Source: Oceanomicrobium pacificus (GTDB lineage: Bacteria; Pseudomonadota; Alphaproteobacteria; Rhodobacterales; Rhodobacteraceae). Taken from it: 64,000 nt of DNA. The stretch lies in contig NZ_WUWG01000003.1 of NCBI RefSeq assembly GCF_009833495.1, positions 186,001 through 250,000 of the forward strand. The letters are read 5' to 3'. Numbering within the stretch: position 1 is the stretch's first letter; the number at the start of each line of letters is the position of its first letter. This document shows, piece by piece, positions 62,661-64,000 of this stretch. Below the pieces are notes generated by a model. That model was not told the DNA's origin and did not search any database. It worked only from the letters and a program-made list of their open reading frames with translations. Made by a program: the position numbers and the translations under genes.

Positions 62661-63455
62661 TCAGTCGCGAAAGACCGGATCACGTTTCTGCAGGTTGGCC
62701 ATCACTGCTTCGATCTGGTTCGGCTGGCCCACCAGACCGGCCTGCGCCGCGGATTCGGCGGCCAGCACGTCTGCCCTGTCCGCGCCGAGGCTGCGGGTGA
62801 TGAGCGCTTTGGCCGTGCGCACCGCATCGGGGCTGCGCGCCGCGACCTGCGCAGCAAGTTCGCGGGCGCGGGCCAGCGGATCATCCGCCAGTTCGGTGAC
62901 AAAGCCCCAGTCGCGCGCGTCCGGCGCTTCGAATGTCTCTGCCGTGTAGGTCAGGCGCCGGATCACATCCTCCCGCGCGAGGCTTGGCATCAGCACCAGC
63001 CCGCCCATGTCGGGCACAAGGCCCCAGCGGCCCTCCATGATCGAGAAGCGGCAATCGGGTGCGGCCACGCGGATATCCGCGCCCAGCATGATCTGGAACC
63101 CGCCGCCAAGCGCGAACCCGTGCAAAACCGCGATGACCGGTACCGGCAGGTCGCGCCAGACAAGAGCCGCGGCCTGAAAGAGGTTCCCATCCCCGTGCGT
63201 GCGGTTGTTGATCATCTGCGGCGAGACCTTGCCGGAGACAAATTCGCCAAAGCCGGTGAAATCGAGGCCGGCACAGAACCCGTCGCCCGCGCCGTGCAGC
63301 ACGACCGTGCGCAGACCGTCCGCATCGGCCAGCGCGTCCGCGGTAGTGACCAGTGCCTCCAGCAGATCGGGCGTGAGCGCGTTGCGCTTCTCGGGGCGGT
63401 TCAGGCAGACCTCGGCGATACCGCCGGTCTGGGTAAGAGTGACAAGTTCGGACAT
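62661..63455 (-). CDS. Enoyl-CoA hydratase/isomerase family protein (crotonase fold)
   Basis: 264 residues. MSELVTLTQTGGIAEVCLNRPEKRNALTPDLL opens the fold; the oxyanion-hole segments are CAGLDFTGFG and ALGGGFQIMLGADIRVAAPD, followed by MEGRWGLVPDMGGLVLMPSL. It would act on an acyl-CoA thioester (hydration, isomerisation or hydrolysis). Neither acidic residue of the classical Glu-Glu hydratase pair is clearly in place, so the exact reaction is open. It lies 48 bases upstream of the helicase gene on the same strand. Confidence 0.88.
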   Translation of the reverse strand: MSELVTLTQTGGIAEVCLNRPEKRNALTPDLLEALVTTADALADADGLRTVVLHGAGDGFCAGLDFTGFGEFVSGKVSPQMINNRTHGDGNLFQAAALVWRDLPVPVIAVLHGFALGGGFQIMLGADIRVAAPDCRFSIMEGRWGLVPDMGGLVLMPSLAREDVIRRLTYTAETFEAPDARDWGFVTELADDPLARARELAAQVAARSPDAVRTAKALITRSLGADRADVLAAESAAQAGLVGQPNQIEAVMANLQKRDPVFRD

Positions 63456-63530
63456 TGGACCTCCGGTCGGGATGGACGCGTTGCGCCCACCCTATCAGGA
63501 ACCGGCCCGTCCGCAGACACCGCCGTGGCG

Positions 63531-64000
63531 TCAGCTTTCGTCGACGAAAAGGTTTTCCCAGGCGCGATCCACAAGCGGGATGGTCATTTTCCGCTCGAGA
63601 TTTTCATAGTCGATGATGGACAGCATCTGATCGATCAGGAACGGCGCGTGGTAGGAGGCGAAACTGTTGTTCACCTCGGGGTATTTGGTCTTGAGCAGGT
63701 GCGCGAGCACCTCCTCCTCGGGCGGGAACTTGAAGGCTCGCGCCGTCTTGATGAAGATCTTGATGAAGTCGTCGCGGCTCGGATTGTCGACCTTGATCTT
63801 GTAGTAGATACGCCGGAGTGCGGCGCCATCGAACATTTCCGACGGTGCGAAGTTGGTCGAGAAGACGACAAGCGTGTCGAACGGCACCATGAATTTCTGG
63901 CCCGACTGCAGCGACAGGATGTCGAAGCTCGATTCCATCGGAACGATCCAGCGGTTGATGAGCGCCTGCGGCGGTTCGGACTGGCGGCCCAAATCGTCGA
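63531..64000 (-). CDS. AAA-family ATPase, C-terminal part (5' end beyond window)
   Basis: The last 155 or so residues of a minus-strand gene that runs in from the right edge (the frame is open to base 64000 with Asp-Asp-Leu-Gly-Arg-Gln). The segment LGRQSEPPQALINRWIVPMESSFD, then KFMVPFDTLVVFSTNFAPSEMFDGAALRRIYYKI..., shows the sensor-1 (ST-N) and arginine-finger (LRRI) parts of an AAA core, as in bacterial AAA proteins with a DDFGRQ-like motif. Walker A and B lie outside the window. Role unknown. Confidence 0.7.
   Translation of the reverse strand, partial: DDLGRQSEPPQALINRWIVPMESSFDILSLQSGQKFMVPFDTLVVFSTNFAPSEMFDGAALRRIYYKIKVDNPSRDDFIKIFIKTARAFKFPPEEEVLAHLLKTKYPEVNNSFASYHAPFLIDQMLSIIDYENLERKMTIPLVDRAWENLFVDES

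Overview
The window is a GC-rich, densely packed stretch of chromosome that reads as an alphaproteobacterium, most likely of the Rhodobacterales (Roseobacter/Rhodobacter group). This is inferred from gene content and protein style: a short vitamin-B12-dependent ribonucleotide reductase, a hisS-hisZ-hisG block with an alphaproteobacterial type of HisRS, a small DUF1127 protein, a xdhABC/uraH operon joined to a BMP-type ABC transporter, and the ruvCAB-ybgC-tol-pal-tilS-ftsH order. I cannot name a genus. I saw no rRNA, tRNA, insertion sequence, prophage or CRISPR array, and every gap between genes is shorter than about 300 bases.

Layout. 1-6052 (+): the end of a Bat-type (aerotolerance/VWA) operon, with a fragment (probably DUF4381), two VWA membrane proteins, a BatD-like protein and an eight-heme cytochrome c with HEAT/TPR-like repeats, all joined by ATGA stop/start overlaps. 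6117-13054: a small soluble cytochrome c (-), a pyridoxamine-phosphate-oxidase-like protein (-), glmS and gnd (+), an aldo/keto reductase (-) and a Tet-like MFS exporter (+). 13107-22808 (-): one purine operon, read uraH, xdhA, xdhB, xdhC, ABC ATPase, two permeases and the BMP binding protein, combining uptake with hypoxanthine/xanthine oxidation and 5-hydroxyisourate hydrolysis. 22935-32677: dnaE (+), slyX and a GST (-), a flavin reductase (+), hisS-hisZ-hisG-panC (+) and DUF1489 (-). 32884-43491: nrdJ, a methyltransferase, rlmJ (-), a secreted protein (-), a peroxiredoxin, rpsD, a P-loop protein, a methyltransferase (-), an MFS protein, msrA, prmA and DUF1127 (-). 43751-55868 (+): ruvCAB, an unknown gene, ybgC, tolQRAB-pal-cpoB, tilS and ftsH, an envelope and recombination block in one direction. 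56003-64000: a MOSC protein, fhs and folD (+) for one-carbon folate metabolism, then a pdeM-type phosphoesterase with its Lhr-like helicase, an enoyl-CoA hydratase and the C-terminal part of an AAA ATPase, all on -.

Most of the window is core metabolism and no large novel system is evident. The points most worth a second look are: the rpsD leader, where three complementary segments can either hide or expose the ribosome-binding site; the nrdJ leader, an imperfect tandem repeat just after a good promoter; the coupling of an eight-heme cytochrome to the Bat operon, which also holds a VWA protein with a broken metal site; the unknown gene between ruvB and ybgC; a possible LexA site before ruvC; and the DNA-repair pair pdeM/lhr without its usual ligase partner.

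Start sites were chosen from Shine-Dalgarno sequences, stop/start overlaps and family N-termini. Promoters and operators are by-eye matches and are scored accordingly.
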